Below, in pieces: positions 1 to 5,800 of a stretch of DNA of 5,805 bases. The stretch is from NCBI GenBank assembly GCA_913776675.1, contig CAJYRE010000131.1:1-5805 (forward strand), given 5' to 3'. Below the pieces are notes generated by a model. That model worked only from the letters and a program-made list of their open reading frames with translations, had not been told where the DNA came from and did no database searches. The DNA comes from Rhizobiaceae bacterium (GTDB lineage: Bacteria; Pseudomonadota; Alphaproteobacteria; Rhizobiales; Rhizobiaceae). The position numbers were made by a program, and so were the translations under genes. Within the stretch, counting starts at the first letter, position 1. Each line of letters opens with the position of its first letter.

Positions 1-16
1 TCGCTCTCCGTTCTCC
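1..16 (-). promoter_or_regulatory. Ribosome binding region at the window edge, gene starts outside
   Basis: The minus strand ends in the purine-rich run GGAGAACGGAGAGCGA. GGAG at 9–6 leaves five bases to the edge, so a start codon just outside the window would be well spaced. No start codon or coding sequence of that gene is inside the window. The identity (clpB) is inferred from synteny and the heat-shock promoter. Confidence 0.5.
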
Positions 17-42
17 AGATTGCCCGTCGCGGCACAATCTGG
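15..42 (-). other. Leader hairpin 2 just before the edge ribosome binding site
   Basis: On the minus strand CCAGATTG (42–35) pairs perfectly with CAATCTGG (22–15). The 12 enclosed bases can extend the stem by a U-G pair and, past one bulge, three more G-C pairs. It ends where the purine-rich ribosome binding region begins and sequesters the first GG of that region. There is no U tract, so it is not a terminator. Its position suggests an influence on translation of the following gene. Confidence 0.45.
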
Positions 43-80
43 CTGTTGAGGATTAAGGCCCCCTGATTTCGGCAGGCCCG

Positions 81-117
81 CAGATGGAAACCGTGAGTAT
101 GGTTTCAATTCAATCTG
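81..117 (-). other. Leader hairpin 1 of the predicted clpB transcript
   Basis: On the minus strand CAGAT (117–113) pairs with ATCTG (85–81), and inside it GAAACC (106–101) pairs with GGTTTC (92–87), leaving an 8-base loop and an asymmetric internal loop. The structure begins a few bases after the expected transcription start. Its role is unknown; it could stabilise the 5' end or respond to temperature. Confidence 0.4.
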
Positions 118-126
118 TTGGGCTTG

Positions 127-157
127 ATATGGGGAGCATATTTTCGCCTTTAAAGGG
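127..157 (-). promoter_or_regulatory. Candidate RpoH (sigma-32) heat-shock promoter for the gene left of the window, predicted clpB
   Basis: On the minus strand CCCTTTAAA (157–149) is followed after 14 bases by CCCCATAT (134–127). The sigma-32 consensus is CCCTTGAA with 13–17 bases and CCCCATNT, so the -10 is a full match and the -35 differs at the G. Measured from CTTT, the spacing of 18 to CCCATAT also fits the alphaproteobacterial RpoH pattern (CTTG, 17–18 bases, CYTATNT). The promoter lies after a strong terminator and points out of the window. In rhizobia the gene in this position is usually clpB, a classic RpoH target, so sequence and synteny agree. Transcription would start near 120. 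Confidence 0.6.
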
Positions 158-183
158 CAGCCTAACGCAAAAAATCAGAGCGG

Positions 184-195
184 GCTTGATCAAGC
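184..195. other. 12-bp perfect palindrome between terminator and heat-shock promoter
   Basis: GCTTGATCAAGC is a perfect palindrome. It lies about 27 bp upstream of the -35 box of the candidate heat-shock promoter and outside the terminator. It may be a binding site for a dimeric regulator, or chance. The half-site GGGCTTGAT recurs beside the -10 box on the plus strand (120–128, with one G fewer in the leading run verified at 121–128). Confidence 0.35.
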
Positions 196-227
196 GCAAA
201 TCTGCGGCAACAGAAACACAAATGCAA

Positions 228-261
228 AACAGCGCGGCCTGTTAAAGCAGGTCGCGCTGTT
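228..261 (-). terminator. Rho-independent terminator of the DUF4167 gene
   Basis: Outer arms aacagcgcg and cgcgctgtt (9 bp) and inner arms cctg and cagg (4 bp), separated by a single mismatch on the minus strand, enclose a 6-base loop. On the minus strand the stem closes with CTGTT followed by TTGCATTTGTG, giving a short U tract that merges with the stem end. It begins 33 bases past the TAA of the DUF4167 gene. GC-rich stem, U-rich exit and position all fit an intrinsic terminator on this strand. Confidence 0.8.
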
Positions 262-293
262 CAAAATCGTATCGCTTGCAGTCACGCAAACAC

Positions 294-1067
294 TTATTCA
301 GACGTCACGGTTTCCAATCCGGCGTCATCACTGGCCTCAGCGGCACCCTCTCCCGATTCTGTGCGACGGGGACGACGCGGACGAGCCGCAGCGGCGCGGC
401 GTGGACGTGCAGTCCGTTCCTTCTTGCCTGCTTCCGCCTGTTGCGCCACTTCTTCGGCAGCAACAGTGGCTTCAACCGGCGTATTTTCAATAATCGGCTG
501 TGGACCACTGCCCGCAATTTCCACCTCAGCCGGCAAAGGCTGCGGCTGAATTTGCGGCTGCGGCCGTGGCTGATGCTGTGGGCGCTGCTGATGCGAACGC
601 TGCTGATGCTGCGGACGCTGTGAACGCGGCTGCCCATCCGGCTGGGCATGATGCGTGCTGCGGTCGAGGATCACATCCTGATCATCGCCCTCTGCATCAT
701 TGTCATTTTCGGTATCAACATCCAGCGTGTCACGGTCGTTATAATCACGATCGTCACGCTGAACGCGCTCCTGCATCTGCGCCTGCGCCGATGCAATAAT
801 TCGATTGTAATGCTCAGCGTGCTGAAGATAATTTTCAGCCATAACCCGGTCGCCGGAGCTTTGCGCATCACGAGCGAGGGTCATATATTTTTCAGCAATA
901 TGTTGCGCAGTGCCGCGAATTTTCACATCGGGACCAGAGCTGTCGTAGCTGCGCGTCAGCGGATTTCCGCCCTTACGATTGAAATTATTGTTATTGCCGT
1001 TGCTGCCACCGCCGCCACCGCCATTACTACGCCCCCGACTGCGCTTGTTTTGCTGTCCTGGCCTCAT
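294..1067 (-). CDS. DUF4167 domain-containing protein of unknown function
   Basis: This 257-residue protein is recognised by its conserved core at about 34–95: GNPLTRSYDSSGPDVKIRG, then a helical stretch GTAQHIAEKYMTLARDAQ and GDRVMAENYLQHAEHYNRII. That core is the hallmark of the DUF4167 family of alphaproteobacteria; the helices resemble a short TPR-like or protein-contact unit, which is inference. The flanks are low-complexity: a basic Gly/Asn-rich N-terminus (1–33, with six Gly at 16–21), an acidic stretch at about 104–135, a Gln/Pro/His/Arg-rich stretch at about 139–178 with the hexapeptide QRPQHQ repeated, a strongly basic Arg/Ala patch at about 215–235, and an acidic C-terminus. No signal peptide, membrane segment or catalytic motif is visible. 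The basic Gly/Asn and Arg-rich flanks would suit nucleic-acid or ribosome binding, but this is a guess from composition. The gene lies downstream of prfA-prmC, is probably transcribed at least partly on its own, and ends before a strong terminator. The start is supported by AGGTGA seven bases upstream. Confidence 0.93.
   Translation of the reverse strand: MRPGQQNKRSRGRSNGGGGGGSNGNNNNFNRKGGNPLTRSYDSSGPDVKIRGTAQHIAEKYMTLARDAQSSGDRVMAENYLQHAEHYNRIIASAQAQMQERVQRDDRDYNDRDTLDVDTENDNDAEGDDQDVILDRSTHHAQPDGQPRSQRPQHQQRSHQQRPQHQPRPQPQIQPQPLPAEVEIAGSGPQPIIENTPVEATVAAEEVAQQAEAGKKERTARPRRAAAARPRRPRRTESGEGAAEASDDAGLETVTSE
534..653 (-). repeat. Low-complexity CAG/CCG-rich coding repeat in the DUF4167 gene
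   Basis: On the minus strand this stretch is dominated by CAG, CAT, CCG and CGC codons and encodes the Gln/Pro/His/Arg-rich segment (about residues 139–178). The hexapeptide QRPQHQ occurs at 150–155 and 161–166, encoded by nearly the same bases. The imperfect repeats probably arose by slippage, and the segment length is expected to vary between relatives. Confidence 0.6.
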
Positions 1068-1074
1068 CGATTAG

Positions 1075-1080
1075 TCACCT
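1075..1080 (-). promoter_or_regulatory. Ribosome binding site of the DUF4167 gene
   Basis: AGGTGA on the minus strand lies seven bases before the ATG at 1067–1065. It is a good Shine-Dalgarno match and supports the chosen start, which gives the N-terminus MRPGQQNKR typical of this family. Confidence 0.75.
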
Positions 1081-1096
1081 GATTTCTGTCTTGCTG

Positions 1097-1126
1097 ATAT
1101 GAGGGCGACGCGACCTGTTCGGTCAA
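1097..1126 (-). promoter_or_regulatory. Candidate housekeeping promoter for the DUF4167 gene
   Basis: On the minus strand TTGACC (1126–1121) is followed after 18 bases by TCATAT (1102–1097). The -35 box matches five of six bases of TTGACA; the -10 is weak, although its ATAT core resembles alphaproteobacterial CTATAT. It would give a leader of roughly 25 bases including the ribosome binding site. The position is right, but the match is only moderate. Confidence 0.35.
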
Positions 1127-1134
1127 ACCCGAAC
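1117..1134 (-). other. 6-bp inverted repeat overlapping the candidate -35 of the DUF4167 gene
   Basis: Arms gttcgg (1117–1122) and ccgaac (1129–1134) flank a 6-base spacer. The repeat overlaps the TTGACC of the candidate promoter, so it could be an operator or a chance hairpin in a read-through transcript. There is no independent support for either. Confidence 0.3.
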
Positions 1135-1277
1135 TTAGGCTGCACGTGCCACGGAGCATATCGCGCCGTCGCACCATTCTGCCGCTGGTGAACATTAAAT
1201 ATCTGATCCACGCACCGAGATCACTTCGTGCCGCAAACCTCTCAAAAGAGAGCAATGTTCGAGGTCGATCCAGACAC

Positions 1278-1297
1278 AAACGAATCTCTGTTCGTTT
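1278..1297 (-). other. 7-bp inverted repeat downstream of prmC
   Basis: Perfect arms aaacgaa and ttcgttt flank a 6-base spacer. On the minus strand the second arm runs into TTCGTTTGTG. The stem is AU-rich and lies about 150 bases past the prmC stop, so it is at best a weak terminator for the prfA-prmC transcript, or an operator. The repeat is seen directly; its function is unknown. Confidence 0.3.
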
Positions 1298-1450
1298 CCT
1301 GCTGCCCGGTGAGTGCCCGCAACCTATCTCGCTTCTTTGCGAAAACCAAGCCTTTTCTTTGCTGAACATAAACTTCCTTGAAGTCGTAACAACATGCTAT
1401 CGAAAAGCACCTTGAAATCCTTCATTTGAAAGAGAAAATCGAATTATCAT

Positions 1451-2332
1451 TCACAACGAGCCATTGTGACCCGATTGGAAAATCAACACACGGTCCTGAC
1501 CGCCATGGTCCTGGCTTGCCTCAACAAGCTTCAATCCGCAGGCCGCAAAAAGCGCTGTGACCGTTTCTTTTTGGTCATAGCCAATTTCCAGACCCATCAC
1601 GCCACCCGGCTGCAAATGCGCCTGTGCGCCAACTGCAATAACACGGTAAGCATCCAATCCGTCAGCGCCGCCATCCAGCGCCGCCATCGGATCAAACAGG
1701 CGAACCTCCGGGCTCAATCCGGCCACCACCTCTGTGGTAATATAGGGGGGATTTGACACAATCATGTCAAACCGTGTGGAGATCGCGCCATACCAATCGC
1801 TGCGCAGGGTTTCAAACCGCGCATCAAGACCATGCCGAACTGCATTTTGGCGGGCAGTGGCCAAGGCCTCGTTTGAAATATCCGTCGCCAGCGCCGTGGC
1901 ACCTGCACATTCCTGCAACAGCGCCAATGCAATGGCACCGGTGCCCGTGCCCATATCCAACAGGCGCGCCGTGCCCTTTTCAGCCACCATTCTACGCAGA
2001 TAAGGCAAAAGCCGATCCACCAGAATTTCCGTATCCGGTCGCGGTTCCAGCGTGGCCGAAGAGAGAGCAAGATCAAGCCCGTAAAAGGCCCGGTGCCCCA
2101 AAATACGATGCACCGGCTCATGGTTCACGCGCCGCATCACCGCAGCATCAACCCGCGTCATTTCATCCGGGGACAGCACTCGGTTGTCATCAACCAGCAT
2201 ATCGGTCATCGACAGGTTCAAAACACCAGCAATCAACACCCGCGCATCGCCAGCGGCATTTTCCAGATGCGCAGCAGCAAAACGCTGTCTCGCCGCCAGA
2301 ACGGCTATCCGCAGGGTTATCGCCTCCGTCAT
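1451..2332 (-). CDS. prmC: Release factor glutamine N5-methyltransferase PrmC (HemK family)
   Basis: PrmC transfers a methyl group from S-adenosylmethionine to the glutamine side chain of the GGQ motif in RF1 and RF2, raising termination efficiency. The 293-residue protein has the family layout. A helical N-terminal substrate-binding domain (about 1–90) ends in the conserved [14 protein letters not shown] and RPDTE (98–102). A Rossmann-fold methyltransferase domain follows, with the SAM-binding motif [15 protein letters not shown] (124–138), an acidic residue at Asp151 in ATDIS that should contact the ribose, and the catalytic NPPY at 194–197 that holds the target glutamine. The C-terminus has LEIGYDQ and ends with a short tail. 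The ATG is set by the ATGA overlap with prfA. The protein acts in the cytoplasm on the product of the gene before it. Nothing in the sequence suggests inactivation. The downstream boundary has no strong terminator, so some transcription may continue towards the DUF4167 gene. Confidence 0.97.
   Translation of the reverse strand: MTEAITLRIAVLAARQRFAAAHLENAAGDARVLIAGVLNLSMTDMLVDDNRVLSPDEMTRVDAAVMRRVNHEPVHRILGHRAFYGLDLALSSATLEPRPDTEILVDRLLPYLRRMVAEKGTARLLDMGTGTGAIALALLQECAGATALATDISNEALATARQNAVRHGLDARFETLRSDWYGAISTRFDMIVSNPPYITTEVVAGLSPEVRLFDPMAALDGGADGLDAYRVIAVGAQAHLQPGGVMGLEIGYDQKETVTALFAACGLKLVEASQDHGGQDRVLIFQSGHNGSL
2329..2332 (-). promoter_or_regulatory. ATGA stop/start overlap coupling prfA to prmC
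   Basis: On the minus strand the prfA stop TGA (2331–2329) and the prmC start ATG (2332–2330) share two bases as ATGA. Upstream, the sequence GGGTGA lies about nine bases before the ATG and is a weak Shine-Dalgarno match. This arrangement normally means that ribosomes finishing prfA reinitiate on prmC, which would tie the amount of methyltransferase to that of its substrate. Confidence 0.8.
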
Positions 2333-3411
2333 CCGACGTTTTCACCCAATTGCGCCAATTGGCCGGCTTGATAATCACTGATCAGGGCATCGACCACTTC
2401 ATCGATTTCGCCCATCATCATTCTATCCAGCTTGTAGAGAGTCAGATTGATCCGGTGATCGGTCACGCGGCCCTGCGGGAAATTATAGGTGCGGATGCGC
2501 TCCGAGCGATCCCCTGATCCCACCTGACTTTTACGATCCGCAGAGCGCTCGCTCTCGGCCCGCTGACGCTCAATATCAAACAGCCGCGAGCGCAACACCT
2601 GCATGGCCTTGGCGCGGTTCTGATGCTGGGATTTTTCTGAACTGGTCACCACCAGGCCCGTGGGCAAATGCGTGATGCGCACCGCCGAGTCCGTGGTATT
2701 GACGTGCTGACCACCGGCACCGGATGAGCGCATCGTATCAATCCGAATATCTTCGGGGCGTATTTCGATGTCGATGTCTTCCGCTTCCGGCAACACGGCA
2801 ACAGTTGCGGCGGAGGTGTGAATACGGCCTTGGGTTTCCGTGTCCGGCACCCGTTGAACACGGTGAACACCGGATTCAAACTTCAGCTTGGAGAACACCC
2901 CGCGGCCAGAAACCGTGGCAATGATTTCCTTGAAACCGCCAACATCGCCTTCGCTGGAAGAAAGCACCTCGACCTTCCAGCCCTTGCCGCTGGCAAAGCG
3001 CTCGTACATGCGAAACAGATCACCAGCAAACAGCGCCGCTTCCGATCCGCCCGTGCCTGCGCGAATTTCCAGAATGGCGCTTTTTTCATCGGCGGCATCC
3101 TTGGGCAAAAGCTGAATCTGAATTTCTTTTTCGAGCGTTTCCAGACGCGCCTCGACATCGGGCAGTTCCATCTCTGCCAGCTCGCGCATCTCTCGATCTG
3201 TGGATTTATCGTTCAACAGCGCCTTGAGATCAGCCACTTCTCTCTCAGCCAAGCCATATTCACGGATTGCTTTGACCACCGGCTGCAACTCGGAATATTC
3301 CGAGGCCAGTTTCACATAGACATCGGCCGCAGGCCCCGCAGACATGCGTGCCTCGATTTCACCAAAGCGGCGTTCAAGCTCACGCATTTTATCGACAGGA
3401 AGCTTCGCCAC
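2329..3411 (-). CDS. prfA: Peptide chain release factor 1 (RF1)
   Basis: RF1 enters the ribosomal A site at UAA and UAG stop codons and triggers hydrolysis of peptidyl-tRNA. The 360-residue length is the usual one. The coiled N-terminal domain spans about 1–105. The codon-recognition loop has PxT at 189–191, here Pro-Asp-Thr within VPDTETQGR, which marks it as RF1 rather than RF2 (SPF). The catalytic GGQ is at 233–235 in [17 protein letters not shown], the same numbering as in E. coli RF1, and the conserved [14 protein letters not shown] is at 307–320. The start is GTG. The stop TGA overlaps the prmC ATG, placing the factor directly before the enzyme that methylates its GGQ glutamine (Gln235). 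A 124-bp gap with a hairpin separates it from ptsP, so it may have its own weak promoter or depend on read-through; I found no convincing promoter there. No truncation or missing key residue is seen. Confidence 0.98.
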   Translation of the reverse strand: MAKLPVDKMRELERRFGEIEARMSAGPAADVYVKLASEYSELQPVVKAIREYGLAEREVADLKALLNDKSTDREMRELAEMELPDVEARLETLEKEIQIQLLPKDAADEKSAILEIRAGTGGSEAALFAGDLFRMYERFASGKGWKVEVLSSSEGDVGGFKEIIATVSGRGVFSKLKFESGVHRVQRVPDTETQGRIHTSAATVAVLPEAEDIDIEIRPEDIRIDTMRSSGAGGQHVNTTDSAVRITHLPTGLVVTSSEKSQHQNRAKAMQVLRSRLFDIERQRAESERSADRKSQVGSGDRSERIRTYNFPQGRVTDHRINLTLYKLDRMMMGEIDEVVDALISDYQAGQLAQLGENVG

Positions 3412-3421
3412 CCTTCACCCC
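3412..3421 (-). promoter_or_regulatory. Ribosome binding region that fixes the GTG start of prfA
   Basis: On the minus strand the purine run GGGGTGAAGG directly precedes a GTG codon at 3411–3409. The only nearby ATG upstream (3423–3421) is in frame but is followed two codons later by TGA, so it cannot start the gene. The next ATG inside the gene is codon 9, within the conserved N-terminus [11 protein letters not shown] is therefore the best start. The spacing to the purine run is short, so initiation may be modest. Confidence 0.6.
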
Positions 3422-3491
3422 ATATTCTCAATCATCAGGCACATGCACAAAAGGCGATGTGCAGAAACATCATGGACAAACACAAAGAACC

Positions 3492-3516
3492 GATGCGGCA
3501 TCGATCATGCCGCATC
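3492..3516 (-). terminator. Hairpin after ptsP, probable weak terminator or 3' stabiliser
   Basis: A perfect inverted repeat has 10-bp arms (gatgcggcat and atgccgcatc) around a 5-base loop. It starts 20 bases past the ptsP TGA. Read on the minus strand it is followed by GGTTCTTTGTGTTTG, which is U-rich but not a clean U tract, so termination may be partial. It would separate ptsP from prfA, or protect the ptsP 3' end while letting some transcripts read through. The hairpin is seen directly; its role is inferred. Confidence 0.55.
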
Positions 3517-3535
3517 TCACGCTCCTATCGCGCAA

Positions 3536-5800
3536 TCAGATGGGCACACCATTCTGCTGCGCAAACCGCATCAGCAAACTGCGCGCGCTCTCAGTCGGAT
3601 TCACCGTATCCAGCAGAGCATTCAACTCGGCTGAAAGCTGAGCAATATCCAGTTGCAGCAGCATGGCCTTGACCGGACCAATCGCCGTGGGCGACATGGA
3701 CACAGAGCGAAAACCGATGCCGAACAGCGCCATGGATGACAGCGGCTTGCCTGCCATTTCACCACACAGGGTCAGCGGCGTATCATGCCGATCGGCAGCC
3801 CGGACAATATCGCGCAGAATCCGCAGGAATGGTACGCCCAGAATATCAAACCGATCTGAAACGCGGGCATTGCCCCGATCAACGGCCATGGAAAACTGAA
3901 ACAGGTCGTTGGAGCCAACGGAAACAAAGTCTGCCTGCTGCATCAACTCGTCCAGTTGCCACATCAGGGCTGGCACTTCCAACATCACGCCAAACTGCAA
4001 ACGGCGCGGCAACCCATGGCCAAATTTGGACAGATGTTGCACTTCTTTTTGCAGCAATTCACGCGCCGCCCGAATTTCCGCCACTTCGGTAATCATTGGC
4101 AGCATGATTTTCAGCTCACCGCCCGTCGCCGCTTTCAAAAGCGCGCGCATCTGGGTGCGCAAAAGACCCGGACGATCCAGCGACAAGCGAATGGCTCGCC
4201 AACCCAGTGCCGGATTTTCTTCTTCATGGCTGCGGAAATAAGGCAAAACCTTATCGCCCCCAATATCCAGCGTGCGGAAGGTGACAGGCAAGCCTTTGGC
4301 CTGCTTCAGCACATTGCGGTAAAAGCCTTCCTGCTCTTCTGCTTTTGGCATGGTGGAGGAAATCATAAACTGCAACTCGGTGCGAAACAGGCCAATGCCC
4401 TCGGCACCCGATTCGGCCAATTGCGGCAAATCAACCATCAAGCCAGCATTCATCTGCAATTTGATATGCTGGCCATCCTTGCTGAGCGGCTCGACATTGC
4501 GCAAGGCGCGGAACTGCTCCTGCCTGCGGGCGCGCAGCTTGACCTTTTCCTCATAGGCAACCTGCAAATCCGTCATCGGGCGCAAATGAACCTGCCCATC
4601 ATCGCCATCAATAATGACCGGATCACCATTTTCTGCCAAGGCAACCACACCGGATGCCTGCCCCACCACGGCAATGCCCATGGCACGTGCCACGATGACC
4701 ACGTGGCTGGTCACAGCACCTTCTTCCAGCACCAGACCGCGAATATTCTGCCGGGGATAATCCAGCAATTCGGCAGCGCCCATGGCGCGGGCAAAAATCA
4801 CCGCATCCAGTGGGAAGCTCTCCGAGCCGCGCCCCGAAAAGCCGGTCAACTGCCGCAGAAGACGGTTGGCCAGATCATCAAAATCATGCATGCGCTCACG
4901 CATGTAAGGATCTGTGAGGCGCATCATCCGCGCCTTGGTATCGCTCTGCACCTTTTCAACCGCCGCTTCTGCGGTCAATCCGTTGCGAATCGCCTCTTCC
5001 ATGCGCCGCACCCAGCCCTGATCGTGGGCAAACATGCGGTAGGTTTCCAGCACATCGCGGTGCTCACCTTCCATGGCGATTTCGCGGCGCGACAGCATGT
5101 CATCAATGGAAATACGCAAGGAACCGAGCGCCTCGGCCATGCGCTTGATTTCCGTATCGGTATCTTCATTGAGAAGATTGGTCACCACAATGCGCGGCTC
5201 ATGCAGGACAACATGGCCCAAACCGATGCCTTCACTGTAGCTGTCACCCTTGATGGTCACCGCCCGCGTCAGGTCCAGTTCCAGACCCGGCCGGGTAATC
5301 TTTTTCAAATCACCCGTGGCAATCATTTCGGCCAACACCATGGCCGTTGTTTCCAGCGCTTCAAGTTCGTCTTCCCTGTAGTTCCGTTGTGCCTTGTTCT
5401 GCACAACAAGAACGCCAAGACTGCGGCCAGCCCGCAAGATTGGCACACCCAGGAAAGAATTATAAATTTCTTCCCCGGTTTCAGGCAGATAGCGGAATGC
5501 AGGATGCGCCTGCGCATCTGTCAGATTGAGAGGCTGGGCAGACGCCGCAATGGTGCCCACAAGCCCCTGGCCCATTTTCAGTTGGGCCAGATGCACAGCA
5601 TCGGGATTTAAGCCCTCGGTGGCATAGAGTTCCAGAACGCCATCCGAGCGCAAGACATACACAGAACACACTTCGGCGACCATGTTGCTCGCAATCTGGC
5701 GAACGATACGGTCTAGACGATCCTGCGGCTCAAGGGGCTCCGCCATGATTTCGCGGAGCCGCTTGAGGAGGACGCGTGGACCTGCAGAAAGGTCTCTCAT
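3536..5800 (-). CDS. ptsP: PtsP, enzyme I of the nitrogen phosphotransferase system (EI-Ntr, PEP-protein phosphotransferase)
   Basis: This 754-residue cytoplasmic enzyme takes phosphate from phosphoenolpyruvate onto a histidine and passes it to NPr and then EIIA-Ntr, a regulatory rather than sugar-transporting cascade. Domains seen in order: an N-terminal GAF domain (about 22–162), which in this family senses nitrogen status (glutamine in rhizobia); the EI N-terminal and swivelling domain (about 180–405) with the phospho-acceptor His366 in GAVTSH; and the PEP-binding TIM barrel (about 425–720). Visible barrel motifs are GIGLFRTE (468–475), FRTLDIGGDK (508–517), NPALGWR (529–535), the metal ligands Glu608 (GVMLEVPA) and Asp632 (GSNDLFQF), and catalytic Cys679 in LCGEMAG. 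All key residues are present, so it should be active. Residue 377 is Ala where many EI proteins have Pro after the GI of the swivel domain; probably neutral. The ATG lies five bases from the window edge, so its ribosome binding site is unseen and an upstream start cannot be excluded, but MRDLSAGPR and the length fit rhizobial PtsP as I know it. In rhizobia lysC normally lies upstream. Confidence 0.97.
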   Translation of the reverse strand: MRDLSAGPRVLLKRLREIMAEPLEPQDRLDRIVRQIASNMVAEVCSVYVLRSDGVLELYATEGLNPDAVHLAQLKMGQGLVGTIAASAQPLNLTDAQAHPAFRYLPETGEEIYNSFLGVPILRAGRSLGVLVVQNKAQRNYREDELEALETTAMVLAEMIATGDLKKITRPGLELDLTRAVTIKGDSYSEGIGLGHVVLHEPRIVVTNLLNEDTDTEIKRMAEALGSLRISIDDMLSRREIAMEGEHRDVLETYRMFAHDQGWVRRMEEAIRNGLTAEAAVEKVQSDTKARMMRLTDPYMRERMHDFDDLANRLLRQLTGFSGRGSESFPLDAVIFARAMGAAELLDYPRQNIRGLVLEEGAVTSHVVIVARAMGIAVVGQASGVVALAENGDPVIIDGDDGQVHLRPMTDLQVAYEEKVKLRARRQEQFRALRNVEPLSKDGQHIKLQMNAGLMVDLPQLAESGAEGIGLFRTELQFMISSTMPKAEEQEGFYRNVLKQAKGLPVTFRTLDIGGDKVLPYFRSHEEENPALGWRAIRLSLDRPGLLRTQMRALLKAATGGELKIMLPMITEVAEIRAARELLQKEVQHLSKFGHGLPRRLQFGVMLEVPALMWQLDELMQQADFVSVGSNDLFQFSMAVDRGNARVSDRFDILGVPFLRILRDIVRAADRHDTPLTLCGEMAGKPLSSMALFGIGFRSVSMSPTAIGPVKAMLLQLDIAQLSAELNALLDTVNPTESARSLLMRFAQQNGVPI

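Larger units (their letters stand above)
1068..1450. other. 383-bp intergenic region between prmC and the DUF4167 gene
   Basis: I see no convincing gene here. The only substantial minus-strand reading frame (1369–1064) is discussed as a finding: it has a start-site match but Arg/Ser-rich composition and many codons that are rare in the neighbouring genes. The stretch holds two inverted repeats (1278–1297 and 1117–1134), a short CTCTC/GAGAG repeat around AAAA at 1239–1252, and a candidate promoter close to the DUF4167 gene. No intrinsic terminator with a U tract directly follows prmC. No tRNA or recognisable riboswitch is visible. Confidence 0.7.

Noticed and set aside
15..42. Hairpin near the left edge as a terminator
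   Set aside because: Neither strand has a U tract after the stem; on the minus strand it is followed by a purine-rich ribosome-binding-like run, so a leader element fits better.
1..293. Protein-coding gene in the 293 bp left of the DUF4167 stop
   Set aside because: No reading frame with a start site and sensible composition is seen; the stretch is accounted for by a terminator, a palindrome, a promoter and a leader.
648..1082. Plus-strand frame of 144 codons antisense to the DUF4167 gene, hydrophobic-looking
   Set aside because: The Ile/Ala/Thr-rich product is a shadow of the Asp/Asn/Gly-rich coding strand. The DUF4167 core is clearly conserved on the minus strand.
1753..2517. Plus-strand frame of 254 codons antisense to prmC and the end of prfA
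   Set aside because: Composition is rich in Pro, His, Gln and Ser without any domain, and it crosses the boundary of two well-supported genes on the other strand.
3435..3473. 12-residue minus-strand peptide (MMFLHIAFCACA) between ptsP and prfA as a leader peptide
   Set aside because: There is no Shine-Dalgarno before its ATG, no run of regulatory codons, and no following attenuator hairpin pair.
2818..3672. Plus-strand frame of 284 codons antisense to prfA and the ptsP 3' end
   Set aside because: No recognisable protein family. It spans two genes and their gap on the opposite strand, so it is a shadow.
3956..5611. Plus-strand open frame of 551 codons antisense to ptsP
   Set aside because: It lies wholly inside ptsP, whose protein has every catalytic motif. 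Its product is rich in His, Gln and Phe with no domain, as expected for the reverse complement of a gene with strong codon bias.
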